From positions 1-25,636 of the forward strand of contig CAYUKO010000043.1 of assembly GCA_964445375.1 (NCBI GenBank): a stretch of 25,636 nucleotides of DNA, written 5' to 3'. The first letter of the stretch is position 1, and each line of letters opens with the position of its first letter. The notes under the pieces are model-generated. The model had not been told where the DNA came from and did no database searches. It worked only from the letters and a program-made list of their open reading frames with translations. Both the position numbers and the translations under genes were made by a program. This DNA is from COE1 sp964445375. Lineage in GTDB: Bacteria > Bacillota > Clostridia > Lachnospirales > Lachnospiraceae. Below are positions 1-6,783 of this stretch, piece after piece.

Positions 1-472
1 CGGTATATATTTTATCTGTTAAATCATACATTGCATTAAGATGTAACTGATTAAATCCTCGTGCTTTTCCATTGGTAAAATAGGATTCCTTGTCATTAGG
101 ATTATGTGCGATGTTTATATCAGAACCATCACAAGCAATAAGTCTATAACCTTTAAAAAGGTTTGTGTTGTTGCTATATTCAGAAGTAAATGATTCAAAA
201 AGTGACTGAAAAGCATTCTCACGAATTTGTGATCTTCTTTGATTAAACGATGCTGTGCTGGGACAGTCTGTAGTATAACCAAAATATTTGTGAAGTTCAT
301 TTTTTAACGACTGACTTTCCATTGAAATAATAAATTTCATCAGTGTTGCAAAATCCCATTTTTTCTTTCTTGTAAAATCTTTGTTTGGATTAACCGTGAA
401 TTCTGAAGCATTCAAAGACATGTCATCAATTAAATTCCATAGTCGGCTTTTTACCTTTTCCGAAAATTGCAT
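1..472 (-). CDS. IS4-type transposase, N-terminal part (runs off window)
   Basis: The gene reads on the minus strand from an ATG at 472 and leaves the window open at position 1, giving about 157 residues. A good ribosome binding site (AGGAGG, plus-strand bases 481-486) sits 8 nt before the ATG. Visible features are a basic N-terminal region (FTRKKKWDF), a helix-rich middle, a CPSTASFNQRR segment, and the signature ACDGSDINI near residue 125. That signature matches the first catalytic Asp region of IS4/IS231-like DDE transposases. The catalytic core after the first Asp is outside the window, so intactness cannot be judged. It transcribes away from the CRISPR array, and the right end of the insertion sequence must lie within or next to the array leader. 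I see no certain terminal inverted repeat. Family assignment is by motif recognition only. Confidence 0.8.
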   Translation of the reverse strand, partial: MQFSEKVKSRLWNLIDDMSLNASEFTVNPNKDFTRKKKWDFATLMKFIISMESQSLKNELHKYFGYTTDCPSTASFNQRRSQIRENAFQSLFESFTSEYSNNTNLFKGYRLIACDGSDINIAHNPNDKESYFTNGKARGFNQLHLNAMYDLTDKIYT

Positions 473-645
473 AAGCGAAACCTCCTAAAATGTAATATAT
501 TCAAAGGGCTTCGCTGCATTTTTCTGTTGATTTGTCAAGTGTTTTTTCTAAAAAAACGAAAAAAAGAACAGATATGTAAGATATCATATCTGTTCGGTAT
601 AATATATTTTCTTATCTTAATGACATTGCCTGCAAGTGGAATTGG
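473..645 (+). promoter_or_regulatory. CRISPR leader with inverted repeat and possible promoter
   Basis: This AT-rich stretch lies between the transposase start and the first repeat, on the side where a leader is expected, because the repeats end in ATTGAAAT and decay at the far end. It contains a perfect 11-bp inverted repeat (566-576 with 585-595, 8-nt loop), followed immediately by TATAAT at 598-603. No convincing -35 box is visible. The TATAAT would start transcription about 35-40 nt before the first repeat. Homopolymer A and T runs at 542-565 can also pair. The outer end of the insertion sequence may lie inside this stretch, so part of it could be IS sequence rather than leader. Confidence 0.5.
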
Positions 646-962
646 GTCTCTTCCTACGCGGAAGAGTGGATTGAAATAGTGGAGACTATCACATTATGCA
701 AACCGAAGAATTGTCTCTTCCTACGCGGAAGAGTGGATTGAAATTATGCTAGTGCAACTATGTATCTGCTAGATTGTCTCTTCCTACGCGGAAGAGTGGA
801 TTGAAATAATTTTTCCACCAAGACCAGAAAACCAACCAGTAAGTCTCTTCCTACGCGGAAGAGTGGATTGAAATACGAAGAAAGAGATTGAAATATTACT
901 AAAAAATGTGTAAATGCACACTTTTTAGTAGTCTCTTTTTACGTTGAAGAGTGAATTGAAAT
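646..962 (+). CRISPR. CRISPR array, type I-C-like repeats (proximal part)
   Basis: Four identical 32-nt repeats lie at 646-677, 713-744, 776-807 and 843-874, and a decayed fifth at 931-962. Each repeat begins GTCTCTTCCTACGCGG and ends with AGTGGATTGAAAT. It can fold a 7-bp stem (CTCTTCC with GGAAGAG). This form, ending in GTGGATTGAAAT, is typical of subtype I-C arrays. Spacers are 35, 31 and 35 nt. The fourth interval is 56 nt and holds a second GATTGAAAT plus a hairpin, so it is rearranged. No cas gene is present in the window. Activity depends on cas genes elsewhere, possibly beyond the transposase. Confidence 0.95.
898..929 (+). repeat. Hairpin inside the abnormal fourth CRISPR interval
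   Basis: ACTAAAAA plus GTGT on the left pairs with ACAC plus TTTTTAGT on the right, with a 2-nt bulge and a 6-nt loop, directly before the decayed fifth repeat. It may be a weak terminator or the scar of an insertion. Confidence 0.45.
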
Positions 963-980
963 AGGGTTAGAGAAGAACTG

Positions 981-1148
981 GTGAAGACGTTAGGACATGG
1001 AAGTGTGAATTTGGAGCAGTTAAAGTTATTTGGATCAGCAATGACAAATGAAGAACTGATATATTTTGAAATAGGACTATTGTTCTCAGAAGAATATTGG
1101 TGGGAAGAATATAGGAGAAAGACAAATTATGAACAAGAATCCAATTAA
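981..1148 (+). pseudogene. Short open frame of unknown function, possibly a truncated gene
   Basis: An open frame follows the decayed CRISPR repeat (stop TGA at 957-959 within that repeat) and reads to TAA at 1146-1148. It encodes an acidic peptide with the stretch FSEEYWWEEYRRK near its end. The only possible starts are GTG 981 or ATG 1041, neither with a good ribosome binding site, so it looks like the 3' remnant of a longer gene that lost its front end at the array junction. It overlaps the start of the zinc-ribbon gene by 20 nt, which suggests the two were once translationally coupled. I do not recognise the family. Confidence 0.35.
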
Positions 1149-1350
1149 ATGGGCAACAGTATTGAAAAGTGTATATGATGGTGAGGCAGTAGAGTGTCCT
1201 TCTTGCAAAGGAAAGAATGTGGAACATAAATTCTTTGCGAATAATAAAGATAATATTGGATTTGCGCAATTTAAATGCAAGGATTGCGGAGAAGAGGGAC
1301 ATTTGTCAAGAGTAAGTTTTCCGGCAGGAGTTGAGGTAGAAGAATTATAA
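1129..1350 (+). CDS. Small zinc-ribbon protein, hypothetical, inside the CRISPR array
   Basis: A 73-residue protein starting at ATG 1129, with AGGAGA 10 nt upstream. It has two CxxC knuckles, CPSC at about residues 23-26 and CKDC at about 50-53, separated by 23 residues, so it is predicted to fold as a single zinc ribbon. There is no signal peptide and no membrane segment. The tail is acidic. The gene lies in a 451-bp interval between two decayed CRISPR repeats, where a spacer of about 35 nt would be expected. The family is not recognised. Its position makes import on a mobile fragment, or a gene captured when the array recombined, more likely than a normal cas partner. It is probably a real gene, because the start signal and metal-site spacing are both good. 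Confidence 0.65.
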   Translation: MNKNPIKWATVLKSVYDGEAVECPSCKGKNVEHKFFANNKDNIGFAQFKCKDCGEEGHLSRVSFPAGVEVEEL

Positions 1351-1413
1351 AAGTTTAACGAAATAACGTTCGGTTTTTCTTTACAAAGCCAATCTACAAT
1401 GATAGGATTTAAT

Positions 1414-1511
1414 GTCTTTTCTTACGAGAAAGAGTAGATTGAAATTATAGAGCAGAACGCAGCACAAGCTGCAGAAATTGTCTCTTCCTATGCGGAAGAG
1501 TAGATTAAAAA
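1414..1511 (+). CRISPR. Decayed distal CRISPR repeats (two units)
   Basis: Two further 32-nt repeats lie at 1414-1445 (five differences from the consensus) and 1480-1511 (about four differences, ending GATTAAAAA instead of GATTGAAAT). They flank a normal 34-nt spacer at 1446-1479. Decay at the end away from the leader is usual for old array tails. They show that the array once continued past the zinc-ribbon interruption. Confidence 0.85.
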
Positions 1512-1551
1512 CAATAAACCATATAATAGAATTTTCAATGTTTCTTTCTAT

Positions 1552-1578
1552 GTATTACACCGTTCATAAAAGTAATAC
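1552..1578. repeat. Inverted repeat GTATTAC / GTAATAC
   Basis: A perfect 7-bp inverted repeat with a 13-nt spacer, in the gap between the array tail and the GH9 gene. It could be an operator or chance in AT-rich DNA. The rest of the 1512-1759 gap holds no gene I can support. Confidence 0.3.
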
Positions 1579-1666
1579 GATTTGATTTACACGTGATTAT
1601 GATAATATATACAATAGGAGTAATTTATAAAGCTAAATACATAATTTGTACAGAATAAATCTGCAA

Positions 1667-1712
1667 TATTTACTATATGAAATAAGCAAATTTTCCATTA
1701 TTATAGTAAATA
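1667..1712. promoter_or_regulatory. Possible operator upstream of the GH9 gene
   Basis: TATTTACTATA (1667-1677) and TATAGTAAATA (1702-1712) form a perfect 11-bp inverted repeat with a 24-nt spacer, ending 48 nt before the GH9 start codon. Length and symmetry suggest a binding site for a dimeric regulator or a paired half-site. No regulator gene is adjacent. Confidence 0.4.
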
Positions 1713-1759
1713 AGTATAAAAAAGTGGTTTGATGTATAAGAACATTGGAGGGCAGAATT

Positions 1760-3367
1760 ATGTACAAGAAAGCATTTGTAAATCAGTGCGGTTACCAGAC
1801 GGATATGAGAAAACTGGTAACTTTTCAATCAAAAGAACCAGTGGAGTATTGTGTTCTTAGAAGTGATGGAAGCTGCGTTTTTGAGGGCAGAGCAGATAAG
1901 AAAGTTCTAAATGAATCTGCAAAAGAAACCAATTTTGTAGGAGATTTTTCGGAAGTAAGAGAAGCGGGAAAATATTATATTAATGCAAAAAGTATAGGTG
2001 AGTCAGATACATTTGAAATTGCAGAAAATGTATATGACGATGTATTTCAGAAAGCAATGCATTTCTTCTATTTACAAAGATGTGGATGCGAATTACCGGA
2101 AACTTCAGCAGGTATATATGCACATAAGGCCTGTCATACAGAAGAAGCGGTAGTTTATGGAACCAGTGAAAAGAAAGAGGTGTCCGGTGGATGGCATGAT
2201 GCGGGGGACTATGGAAGATATGTAGGACCTGGAGCAATGGCGGTAGCACAGCTTTTATTAGCATATGAGGTGAATGAAAAACTTGCTCAAAAGTATAGTA
2301 ATCCAGTCTATGAGCAGAAGACAGGAGAAATGCCTGCATATTTGGCAGAGCTTAAATATGAGCTTGATTGGATGATGAAGATGCAGAGAGAAGATGGCGC
2401 TTTATATCATAAAGTAAGCTGCTATAATTTCTGCGGCTTTATTATGCCTGACGAGGAAAAGGATGAGCTTGTAATCAGCCCGGTGTCAGTTACCGCAACG
2501 GGTGACTTTGCAGCAGTAACAGCAATGGCTATTCGTTTTTATAAAAAATATGATAAAGAGTATGCGGAAAAATTAGAAAAGGCATCCAAGAAAGCATATG
2601 AAGCATTAAAAGGTATGGAACTTCCGGGAGGCTTTAAGAATCCACCAGAAATCAATACAGGTATGTATGATGATGAATGTGATAAGGATGAGCGTTATTG
2701 GGCAGCAGCAGAGTTGTATAAAGCGTTTGGAGATGAGCAGTATCGTCAGGACTTTGAAGCACTTGCGAAGGAAAAGATTTATCATGGTTATGGTTGGGTA
2801 GAAATGGGTAGTTATGGAAATATAGCATATCTTTCGACAGAATATCCGACATCCGAAGAACTGAAAGACAGTATTAAGAAGTCCATGATTGAGTTAGGAG
2901 AAAAAAGATATAAGATTGTAGAAGAAGATGGCTATGGAACGGCACTGTTAAAGACGGAATATACATGGGGCAGCAATCTTGACACTGCGAATAATGGTTT
3001 ACATTTATATGATGCTTATGTTCTCACCGGAGATAAGAAATATCTTGTGGCGGCTACAGAACAGATTCATTATTTGCTTGGAAGAAATCCGTTAGGACTT
3101 TGTTACCTTACAGGATGTGGAACGGATGCAATCAAACATCCACATCATAGACCTTCTGGATTTTTAGGAAAGGCAATGCCAGGAATGCTTTCTGGTGGAC
3201 CTTGTGATTGGCTTGCAGATGATACCGTAAAGCAGATTTTCACAAAAGAAACTGCACCGGCAAAGTCATTAACTGATATGACAGGAAGCTATTCAACGAA
3301 TGAAGTAACGATTTATTGGAATTCTGCATTTGTTCAGTTGCTCGCATCTATTTATAAAATGGCATAA
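1760..3367 (+). CDS. GH9 family glucanase / cellodextrinase, intracellular
   Basis: A 535-residue glycoside hydrolase of family 9, which hydrolyses beta-1,4-glucans or cellodextrins with inversion. The N-terminal ~85 residues look like the CelD-type Ig-like domain (AFVNQCGY). The catalytic (alpha/alpha)6 part follows. GGWHDAGDYGRYV carries the catalytic Asp pair (D147, D150). LLGRNPLG and HPHHRPSG form the conserved late motif, and NEVTIYWNSA carries the acid Glu (about E515). There is no signal peptide, so it should act in the cytoplasm on imported oligosaccharides, as is known for the Butyrivibrio cellodextrinase of this family and similar size. ATG 1760 is chosen because GGAGGG lies 7 nt upstream. 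The in-frame TTG at 1745 overlaps that site. The gene is alone, with its own terminator. Confidence 0.9.
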   Translation: MYKKAFVNQCGYQTDMRKLVTFQSKEPVEYCVLRSDGSCVFEGRADKKVLNESAKETNFVGDFSEVREAGKYYINAKSIGESDTFEIAENVYDDVFQKAMHFFYLQRCGCELPETSAGIYAHKACHTEEAVVYGTSEKKEVSGGWHDAGDYGRYVGPGAMAVAQLLLAYEVNEKLAQKYSNPVYEQKTGEMPAYLAELKYELDWMMKMQREDGALYHKVSCYNFCGFIMPDEEKDELVISPVSVTATGDFAAVTAMAIRFYKKYDKEYAEKLEKASKKAYEALKGMELPGGFKNPPEINTGMYDDECDKDERYWAAAELYKAFGDEQYRQDFEALAKEKIYHGYGWVEMGSYGNIAYLSTEYPTSEELKDSIKKSMIELGEKRYKIVEEDGYGTALLKTEYTWGSNLDTANNGLHLYDAYVLTGDKKYLVAATEQIHYLLGRNPLGLCYLTGCGTDAIKHPHHRPSGFLGKAMPGMLSGGPCDWLADDTVKQIFTKETAPAKSLTDMTGSYSTNEVTIYWNSAFVQLLASIYKMA

Positions 3368-3383
3368 GATATTAGTATATAAA

Positions 3384-3415
3384 AATAGTCTGAGAAAAAC
3401 TCAGGCTATTTTTTT
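3384..3415 (+). terminator. Rho-independent terminator after GH9
   Basis: An 11-bp stem (AATAGTCTGAG with CTCAGGCTATT, one G-T pair), loop AAAAA, followed by a T run. Confidence 0.9.
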
Positions 3416-3579
3416 GTACATTACATCCATATTTTAATTTGTAAAGGAACTATGGGTATAAAAATGAAAAAAAAGCAAAAAAATGGCAAAAAGACCATAT
3501 ATGGACCACTTTGCGAATAGTATTTTTGTAAAATGGATAAAATAGAAGGAAAAATATTTTGCAATGGGGTGAGTTTGTT

Positions 3580-3822
3580 TTGCAGGTACAGGAGGCAACC
3601 GTAAAAAGAATACAAGAACTTTGTGCCGATAAAAATATCAAAATAAATGAACTGGCCCGTAGTGCCGGTATGGCACCATCGACTTTGAAAAATGTTATGA
3701 ATGGTGGAAGTAAGAATACTGGAATTGTAACGATTGCGCAGATTTGTGATGGCTTGAATATAACAGTGAAAGAATTCTTTAACAGCAAAGTATTTGAAGA
3801 ACTGGAGCAAGAAATATCCTAA
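3580..3822 (+). CDS. Small XRE-family helix-turn-helix regulator, upstream of agr regulator genes
   Basis: About 80 residues, essentially one Cro/C1-type helix-turn-helix (INELARSAGMAPSTLKNVM, then IVTIAQICDGLNITVKEFF). I place the start at TTG 3580, with GGGGTGAG 6 nt upstream. A TTG at 3559 with AGAAGGA before it is an alternative that adds seven residues. The stop is 18 nt before the response regulator gene, so the two are probably cotranscribed. Small regulators of this type are common in Lachnospiraceae, but the target is unknown. Autoregulation or control of the agr genes is inference. The preceding gap (3416-3579) has a 10-bp palindrome, CCATATATGG, at 3495-3504 and a possible -35 (TTGCGA, 3511) but no clear -10. 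Confidence 0.8.
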   Translation: MQVQEATVKRIQELCADKNIKINELARSAGMAPSTLKNVMNGGSKNTGIVTIAQICDGLNITVKEFFNSKVFEELEQEIS

Positions 3823-3840
3823 AGATAGCGTGAATGTAAT

Positions 3841-4572
3841 ATGAAGAGAAATGTGTTGATAATTGAAGATAATAAGATATGTATGGACGCACTGGTAGAG
3901 ATAACAAAGAAATGTGATTCTGTCGGTGCTATTTTTTGTGCCGAAAACAAAGAAAAGGCATATACCTATGCAATAGAAGAAATGATTGATTTGTTCCTAG
4001 TTGATATCATTTTGGATAGCTCAGAACAGCAGGACGTGTCCGGAATGAAATTTGTAGAAAAGATCAGACAGATGAAGAAGTATGAGTTTACTCCAGTCAT
4101 TTTCATTACCAATCTAATCGATGAAGAAATGAATGCCTTTCATAATCTCCACTGTTACGGTTATATCGAAAAGCCATTTAACCCGGATAAGCTTTATAAG
4201 CTCATTGCTTCAGCGTTAAATTTTCCGTTGCAGAACAATAAGGACAATGGTTTCTTTTACTATCGAAAAGATGGAATCATTTATTCGGTTGAGATAGACC
4301 AGATTATATGCGCAGAGACGATATCAAGAAAATTGATTATTTATACCGTTGAGGATGAAATAGAAATTCAATACAAAACATGCAATAGCTTATATAAGGA
4401 ATTGCCAAGAGAGTTTTTTATTTCATGTAGCAGAAATGCAATCGTCAATCGGAAATATATTGAATCTATTGATAAAACAAATCGATACATAAGGATGAAG
4501 AATGGAAAGTGTCTTGAGATTGGAAGAATAATCGGCAAGAATTTCTTTGAAGAGTTGGGATATGATAGTTAA
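3841..4572 (+). CDS. agrA: LytTR-family response regulator (AgrA-like)
   Basis: 243 residues. The receiver domain spans about 1-125: acidic pocket IIEDN (E9, D10), phosphoacceptor D55 in LFLVDIILD, switch residue in IFITN, and the conserved Lys in EKPF. A LytTR DNA-binding domain follows from about 140 to 240, with the typical CSRNAIVNRKYIESI segment. By family knowledge it is phosphorylated by the adjacent GHKL kinase and binds paired direct repeats upstream of target genes. Its stop overlaps the kinase start by 11 nt, so the pair is coupled. No strong ribosome binding site precedes ATG 3841, so translation may depend on the upstream XRE gene. The symbol is given by analogy with the staphylococcal agr system. 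I could not identify its binding sites with confidence. Confidence 0.88.
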   Translation: MKRNVLIIEDNKICMDALVEITKKCDSVGAIFCAENKEKAYTYAIEEMIDLFLVDIILDSSEQQDVSGMKFVEKIRQMKKYEFTPVIFITNLIDEEMNAFHNLHCYGYIEKPFNPDKLYKLIASALNFPLQNNKDNGFFYYRKDGIIYSVEIDQIICAETISRKLIIYTVEDEIEIQYKTCNSLYKELPREFFISCSRNAIVNRKYIESIDKTNRYIRMKNGKCLEIGRIIGKNFFEELGYDS

Positions 4573-5836
4573 TGTTATTGAGATATTTACGGAATATGTA
4601 AGTATATTATTGTGTATGCATAAGATGGCTGGAAAGAAAATGTTAATAGATAGATATGTTATTATATTTTCGTTGCTAAACGTAGCTAGTGTATTAACAG
4701 CATATAAGTACCAAGAAGAGTGTAGGTATCTTGCACTTATAATGTATATAAATCTTATTGTATATGCCAAAATAAGACTAGCTGAAAAGTGGACAAAAGC
4801 TATTAAGATATTCGGATTAATGTTTATATTAATTCCTTGTTTACAGTTAATTGTATTTTACTTTGTGAAAGTTATATTTATATTTTTTAATATATCGCAA
4901 AGTAGGTATGTAGTTGGAATTGTGATAAATAGTTTAATATGTTTAATAATCGCTTTCTGGAAGAGACAATATGTATCAGTTTTGGCGGAATGGTTAGAAA
5001 AAACAAAGGGGATGATTATTGTTTTTTCATACATTCTTATAGCAGGATATCTTTTATTTTTTTATAAAAAAACAGATTGTTCTTATGAACCAATGACATT
5101 GCAATCAGTGTTGGTTATTATTGTAGTAGGGATAATTTCAATATTGTGGATAAATGCGGAAAATGAAAAACGAGTAAAAGAGAAAGCGTTACAATTATAT
5201 GAAACTTATAATAGGACTTTTGAAGAAGCAATTTCTGCAATACGTGTACGGCAGCATGAATTTGATAATCATATTACAGCAATTAAATGTTTACAGTATA
5301 CTATTGATAATCCAAAAGATTTGATAAAGGCACAGAATGAATATTGCGATATGATATTGAGAGAGAATTCATTTAATAGTTTGTTAAAGTTACATACAGA
5401 GCCGATATTAACAGGATTTTTGTATTTCAAATTTATGAATGCCAGGGAAAAGGGAATTGATATTTTTCATATAGTACACTCAATAGGATTTCATAACCGT
5501 GAGGAGATAACAGAATTAATAGAAATTATAGGAATTCTATTTGATAATGCGGTAGAGGCATTATTAGACTCTGGGTATATTGAAAAGAAAATAATTGTAA
5601 AAGTGCTTCAAGAGGATGGAGGAAAGATAATTGTAGAAGTTGCCAATAAAAGTAAAAAGTATTTAAATAGTGAGATGGAAAAATTTTGTATTAATGGATA
5701 TAGTACAAAAGAAAAAATGCGAGGAGTGGGATTAACGAGAGTGAAGGAAATTATAAAAGTACACAAAGCAGATTTTAGTATAGAAAATGTAAATTATAAT
5801 GGAGATAATTTTTTGAGTTTTAAAATTAAATTATAA
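4562..5836 (+). CDS. agrC: GHKL sensor histidine kinase (AgrC-like)
   Basis: 424 residues. Roughly the first 200 are hydrophobic and form several membrane helices, the expected peptide-sensing domain. A helical linker leads to the H box VRQHEFDNHI (phosphoacceptor H232), then a GHKL ATPase with N box GILFDNAVEA (N329) and glycine box MRGVGLTRVKEI. This matches the HPK10/AgrC class. ATG 4562 is preferred to TTG 4547. It gives an 11-nt overlap with the response regulator, as in coupled pairs. The coding sequence is strikingly AT-rich, with ATA and TTA codons abundant: a hand count of 4861-4920 gives 14 of 60 G+C, against 24 of 60 for 19681-19740 in the GH31 gene. That may reflect exchange of a specificity allele. 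Confidence 0.87.
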   Translation: MIVNVIEIFTEYVSILLCMHKMAGKKMLIDRYVIIFSLLNVASVLTAYKYQEECRYLALIMYINLIVYAKIRLAEKWTKAIKIFGLMFILIPCLQLIVFYFVKVIFIFFNISQSRYVVGIVINSLICLIIAFWKRQYVSVLAEWLEKTKGMIIVFSYILIAGYLLFFYKKTDCSYEPMTLQSVLVIIVVGIISILWINAENEKRVKEKALQLYETYNRTFEEAISAIRVRQHEFDNHITAIKCLQYTIDNPKDLIKAQNEYCDMILRENSFNSLLKLHTEPILTGFLYFKFMNAREKGIDIFHIVHSIGFHNREEITELIEIIGILFDNAVEALLDSGYIEKKIIVKVLQEDGGKIIVEVANKSKKYLNSEMEKFCINGYSTKEKMRGVGLTRVKEIIKVHKADFSIENVNYNGDNFLSFKIKL

Positions 5837-5844
5837 CAAAGTAG

Positions 5845-5871
5845 AAAGGAACTGGTAGCAGTCCCTTTTTT
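5845..5871. terminator. Terminator between agrC and agrD (convergent)
   Basis: AAAGGAACT pairs with AGTCCCTTT (one mismatch), loop of 6 nt, then a T run on the plus strand. The right side overlaps the agrD stop codon. It separates the convergent kinase and peptide genes. Confidence 0.7.
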
Positions 5872-6013
5872 ACTTTAGCTCTGAGGGAAATTCAGGTTCG
5901 CCAAATAAAAATACACAAGGTCCGCCATTAGTAAATTCCCAAAACGATGACAACATCACCATCGATAACATGGTTGTCATTCCCATTTTCATAAAATTCT
6001 TTAATTTAAGCAT
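5870..6013 (-). CDS. agrD: AgrD-like cyclic peptide pheromone precursor
   Basis: A 47-residue peptide gene on the minus strand. It begins with an amphipathic, Met-rich leader (MLKLKNFMKMGM at the N-terminus), then a core around Cys33, then an acidic tail GEPEFPSELK. In AgrD proteins the core Cys forms a thiolactone with the residue five positions along, and the tail follows the E-x-P-x-E-L pattern (compare staphylococcal DEVEVPKEL). The predicted ring is therefore CVFLF, with a short upstream exocyclic tail from the TNGGP stretch. The exact N-terminal cut cannot be read. AGAGGTG lies 6 nt before ATG 6013. The start overlaps the agrB stop by 8 nt (shared ATGCTTAA), so the two are translationally coupled. 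Its small size makes it easy for gene callers to miss. Confidence 0.9.
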   Translation of the reverse strand: MLKLKNFMKMGMTTMLSMVMLSSFWEFTNGGPCVFLFGEPEFPSELK

Positions 6014-6569
6014 GATTTTCACCTCTTTTCTTAAGTAATGATGCTATTACAAGCTGCGCAGAGTGCAGCAGAATAGTCCAATATCCTACAGATGCAAATT
6101 TTGTATTTCGGAACAAAATAACAAGTCCGATTCCAAAGCATGATGCAAATAGAGTTTTCTTTTTGCATTTTATGATTTCTGCTTCTGGCAGCGGTGGTCG
6201 TGACGCCGAGCGAATCGGGCCAAAGAGTACATTGATTACCGTGCATAAAAGCAAGCTTGGAAGCATGATGGATAGTGGCATATGTAAGCTTGCAAGTGGT
6301 ATGGTAACCACAAGGAAATAGCCTAATGAGAAGAACAGGCAGGATGAATAATGTTTAAAGTGTAATCCGCCAGAAATCATTCTAAGTGGCAATAAAATGA
6401 CAAAAGCAAATAAAAATAATTCTAATCTATGTATCAGAGAAAAAATCAGCAAAAAAAGCAACAACTTACTAACATCATATAAAATGCAGTTAATGGAAAA
6501 AAGTAACAGCTTTTTATCTCGTTCACTGATATCCATATTTTTATCTATAAAGCTCGATAATAGTTTCAT
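6006..6569 (-). CDS. agrB: AgrB-like membrane endopeptidase for pheromone maturation
   Basis: 187 residues with about five hydrophobic segments. The catalytic pair is visible in LRMISGGLHFKHYSSC, H70 and C77, seven residues apart, the same spacing as His77 and Cys84 of S. aureus AgrB. A C-terminal basic end (LLKKRGENHA) follows. By family knowledge it cuts the C-terminal tail of AgrD and forms the thiolactone at the membrane. The start at 6569 is supported by GGAGGT with 8-nt spacing. It is cotranscribed with agrD and faces the kinase/regulator operon head-on, unlike the classical agrBDCA order in which all four genes point the same way. Confidence 0.92.
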   Translation of the reverse strand: MKLLSSFIDKNMDISERDKKLLLFSINCILYDVSKLLLFLLIFSLIHRLELFLFAFVILLPLRMISGGLHFKHYSSCLFFSLGYFLVVTIPLASLHMPLSIMLPSLLLCTVINVLFGPIRSASRPPLPEAEIIKCKKKTLFASCFGIGLVILFRNTKFASVGYWTILLHSAQLVIASLLKKRGENHA

Positions 6570-6731
6570 GGATTAGTACCTCCAATGAGGTTAGTTTACA
6601 ATAAAAGATTTGGATTTAAGCTGGCTCGGTATGGAATGAGAGTAGGCACGCATGAGAGAAGAAGATTAGGAGATACTTTGACATAGATGCGTGAAAATGC
6701 AACATTCGTACGGAAAACACTAGATAGTTGC

Positions 6732-6759
6732 CTTATTCCTATAAAGTAGAAGGAATAAG
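6732..6759. promoter_or_regulatory. Inverted repeat upstream of second XRE gene
   Basis: CTTATTCCT and AGGAATAAG form a perfect 9-bp inverted repeat with a 10-nt spacer, 24 nt before the ATG of the XRE gene. It is a candidate operator for autoregulation or an mRNA hairpin. A TTGACA at 6678-6683 lies upstream but lacks a clear -10. Confidence 0.4.
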
Positions 6760-6783
6760 TTATGAAAAAGGAGTTTTGTACGG

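Noticed and set aside
115..300. Minus-strand 61-residue open frame
   Set aside because: It is an out-of-frame shadow of the IS4-type transposase, which has the strong ribosome binding site and the ACDGSD motif.
467..679. Plus-strand 70-residue frame running through the leader into the first CRISPR repeat
   Set aside because: It reads through leader homopolymers and the repeat itself, lacks a ribosome binding site, and is explained by the array.
6570..6783. LytTR-regulator direct repeats upstream of agrB
   Set aside because: Several GTT-containing stretches are present, but none formed a convincing pair with the expected spacing.
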